This document shows, in pieces, positions 12,431 to 14,276 of a stretch of 14,276 bases of DNA; position 1 is the stretch's first letter, and each line of letters opens with the position of its first letter. A model generated the notes under the pieces. That model made no database searches and had not been told where the DNA came from. It was given only the letters and a program-made list of their open reading frames with translations. Origin of the DNA: Pseudomonadota bacterium (GTDB taxonomy: Bacteria > Pseudomonadota > Alphaproteobacteria > Rhizobiales > Xanthobacteraceae); contig JAEZMT010000326.1 in assembly GCA_023442085.1 (NCBI GenBank), positions 1 to 14,276 on the forward strand. Reading direction: 5' to 3'. A program made the translations under genes and the position numbers.

Positions 12431-14209
12431 TCAAACCGCCCGTAGCGTTGGCGGTGCCGCCGGCCCCAGCATCCGCGGCGATTCCTCGCCGTGGAGGTGC
12501 AGCACCCGGTCGTGCAGATCCACAAGGGTGTTGCGGTGGCCGATGGAGATGAAGGTCGTCTCCGGCAGCCGCTCCCGCAGCAGGCGATAGAGGGCCGCCT
12601 CGCTCGCCTCGTCGAGGGCGGAAGTCGCCTCGTCCAGCAGCAGCACTTCGGGGGCATCCAATAGCGCGCGGGCGATGGAGATGCGCTGCTGTTCGCCCAG
12701 CGAGAGCTCGTGCGGCCAAAGGGCTTCCGCATCGAGCCGCCCGGCGAGGTCGGCGAGCCCGACGGCGGTCAGCGCTTCGGCGAGGCGGTCCCGCGGCACA
12801 TCGGCGATGGGGTTGGGATAGGCGAGGGCGACATCCAGCCGTCCGGCAGGCACATAGGGTTTCTGGGGCAGCACCATCAGGCGATGGGCGGCATGGCGAT
12901 GCACGGCACCTGTCGCATAGGGCCAGATGCCGGCGATGGCGCGCAACAACGTGGTCTTGCCGGCGCCCGAAGGGCCGGTGATGAGCACGCATTCGCCGTG
13001 CGCGATGTGGAGTTCGTCCGTGGCGATGAGCGGCGCGCCCCCCGGCAGACGCACGTCCAGCCCACGCAGCGCCAGGGCCCTGCCAGGGGGAAGGGACGGG
13101 AGGCTCTCGGCGGGACGGTTCGCCTGCGCCGCCGCGATGGCCGCTTCGAAGCCGGTGAGCCGCTGCACCACGGAGGTCCATTCCGCCAGCGTCACATAGC
13201 TGGAGATGAAGAAGGAGAACGAGCCCTGCACCGAGGAGAAGGCGCTTGCCGTTTGCATCAGCTGGCCGAGCTGGATCTGGCCGGAAAAGTAGGCCGGCGC
13301 CACCACCACGTAGGGGAAGATGGTCGAGATCTGGTTGTAGCCGGCGGTGAACCAGGTGAGGCGCTTCTGCGCCTTCATCAGCTCCACGAAGTTGCCGAAG
13401 ATATTGGAGAACCGTCCTTCGAGCTTGCGCTCTTCCGCCTTGGCGCCATCCAGGAGGGCGATCTGCTCGCCATTCTCGCGTACCCGCACGAGATCGACGC
13501 GGAAGTTCGCCTCATAGCGCTGCTGCTCGAAATTCAGCCTCACCAGCGGCCGGCCGATGAAGTGGGCGAGGAGGGTGCCGCCCGCGGCATAGATCAGCGC
13601 CGCCCAGAACAGGTAGCCCGGTACATTCAATTCCCGCCCGAACAGGTGGATCGGCAGCGCGCCCGACAGGTTCCACAGGATGACGGAGAAGGAGGCCAGG
13701 GACACCACGGTGCCGAGGAGGCCCACCCCCACCGCGATGGTCCGGTTGATGAAGATCTGCACATCCTCGGCGATGCGCTGGTCTGGGTTGTCCGCCGCGT
13801 CGCCGCCGAGCCGCAAACGGTAGTGCACGTCATCGCCGAGCCACGCGCCCAGATACCGCCGGGTGAGCCAGCGCCGCCAGCGCACCTCCAGCCACTGCTT
13901 CAGGTAGATCTGGTAGACCGCCACGATGATGGCGCCGGCAGCGATTGCGCAGAAGATCAGGATCTGTTCCTGAAACGCGCCGAAGTCCTTCTCCTGGATG
14001 GCGTTGTAGAAGGCGACGTTCCACTCGTTGAGCATCACGGTGGCGAACACCCAGGCCAGCTCGAGCGCGATGACAGCGGCAAGGAGGCCGATGGCGATCC
14101 ACCGTTCCTCGCTCTTGAAATAGGGCACGGCGAGGCGGCGGATGTCGCCGAGGAGGGATAGAAGGGCACGCAAGGCCGGGCTCTCCGGAAGGGGCTTCGC
14201 GGCGAGCAT
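12431..14209 (-). CDS. ABC transporter, fused permease and ATPase, SbmA/BacA-YddA-like (ABC_membrane_2 type)
   Basis: A 592-residue half-transporter with membrane domain first and ATPase second. Several transmembrane segments lie within about 35-345. The family motifs NPDQRIAEDV (141-150) and ENGEQIALLDGAKAEE (245-260) are the ones shared by SbmA/BacA, YddA and the peroxisomal ABCD group. The nucleotide-binding domain has Walker A GPSGAGKTT (412-420), Q-loop Gln449 in LPQKPY, signature LSLGEQQR (503-510), Walker B VLLLDE (522-527), the D-loop SALD and switch His558, so it is a complete ATPase. It should work as a homodimer in the inner membrane. Relatives import antimicrobial peptides, cobalamin or very-long-chain fatty acid-related substrates; which applies here is unknown. 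ATG 14209 is preferred because GGGGGA precedes it by three bases; ATG 14224 would add MRGGS. The ClC gene follows after 112 bases. Confidence 0.92.
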   Translation of the reverse strand: MLAAKPLPESPALRALLSLLGDIRRLAVPYFKSEERWIAIGLLAAVIALELAWVFATVMLNEWNVAFYNAIQEKDFGAFQEQILIFCAIAAGAIIVAVYQIYLKQWLEVRWRRWLTRRYLGAWLGDDVHYRLRLGGDAADNPDQRIAEDVQIFINRTIAVGVGLLGTVVSLASFSVILWNLSGALPIHLFGRELNVPGYLFWAALIYAAGGTLLAHFIGRPLVRLNFEQQRYEANFRVDLVRVRENGEQIALLDGAKAEERKLEGRFSNIFGNFVELMKAQKRLTWFTAGYNQISTIFPYVVVAPAYFSGQIQLGQLMQTASAFSSVQGSFSFFISSYVTLAEWTSVVQRLTGFEAAIAAAQANRPAESLPSLPPGRALALRGLDVRLPGGAPLIATDELHIAHGECVLITGPSGAGKTTLLRAIAGIWPYATGAVHRHAAHRLMVLPQKPYVPAGRLDVALAYPNPIADVPRDRLAEALTAVGLADLAGRLDAEALWPHELSLGEQQRISIARALLDAPEVLLLDEATSALDEASEAALYRLLRERLPETTFISIGHRNTLVDLHDRVLHLHGEESPRMLGPAAPPTLRAV

Positions 14210-14276
14210 TGATCCCCCGCGCATGACTGAACCATGGCCGCAGGATGAAGGATTGGAAAGGTGCCGGTGGGGCAGG

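Noticed and set aside
12319..12732. N-terminal extension of the ClC frame across the ABC gene
   Set aside because: The added residues are an out-of-frame reading of the ABC ATPase domain; the GTG at 12318 has a proper ribosome binding site.
12710..14161. Plus-strand open frame (483 codons) opposite the ABC transporter
   Set aside because: Antisense shadow of an ABC protein with every ATPase motif in place.
14223..14276. Plus-strand ATG at 14223 open to the right edge (18 codons)
   Set aside because: It has no ribosome binding site, overlaps the start region of the ABC gene and is too short to recognise. It cannot be supported within this window.

Overview
The window reads as chromosomal DNA of a high-GC alphaproteobacterium. 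A Hyphomicrobiales/Xanthobacteraceae-type relative is my best guess, from the very GC-rich third codon positions, the Bug- and TRAP-type periplasmic binding proteins, the EGSVSMPG-type deformylase paralogue and the SbmA/BacA-like ABC protein. This is inference, as no rRNA or other marker gene is present. Nearly all of the window is coding. No gap exceeds 300 bases; the three largest are 5258-5464, 10021-10232 and 10740-10953. I found no tRNA, rRNA, CRISPR array, insertion sequence or attachment site.

Region 1 (1-1641) holds a divergent pair. A B12-binding radical SAM enzyme of the BchE-like type runs off the left edge on the minus strand. A SABATH-family carboxyl methyltransferase, a family best known from plants, lies on the plus strand.

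Region 2 (1663-6178) looks like a sugar-acid catabolic locus. A GntR/FCD regulator (plus) faces a minus-strand operon that encodes a Bug/TctC periplasmic binding protein, an IlvD/Edd [Fe-S] sugar-acid dehydratase close to L-arabinonate dehydratase, and an HpcH/HpaI-type aldolase. Together the last two could dehydrate an aldonate to a 2-keto-3-deoxy acid and split it to pyruvate plus an aldehyde, the non-phosphorylative 'route II' logic. An imperfect palindrome overlaps the predicted promoter of the operon and is a good operator candidate. No TctA/TctB membrane subunits are present.

Region 3 (6192-10020) holds two genes on the minus strand: an orphan TRAP DctP-type binding protein followed 85 bases later by a membrane-bound PAS-GGDEF-EAL protein with a large periplasmic domain. 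No TRAP permease is present, so the binding protein may be the ligand sensor for the c-di-GMP enzyme, by analogy with NspS/MbaA of Vibrio cholerae.

Region 4 (10233-14209) is also on the minus strand and encodes an SbmA/BacA-YddA-like ABC transporter, a ClC chloride/proton antiporter and a peptide-deformylase paralogue. The deformylase paralogue has lost two of the three canonical metal ligands and is the most striking single protein here. A hairpin with a short T run between the ClC gene and the deformylase gene may end the upstream transcript.
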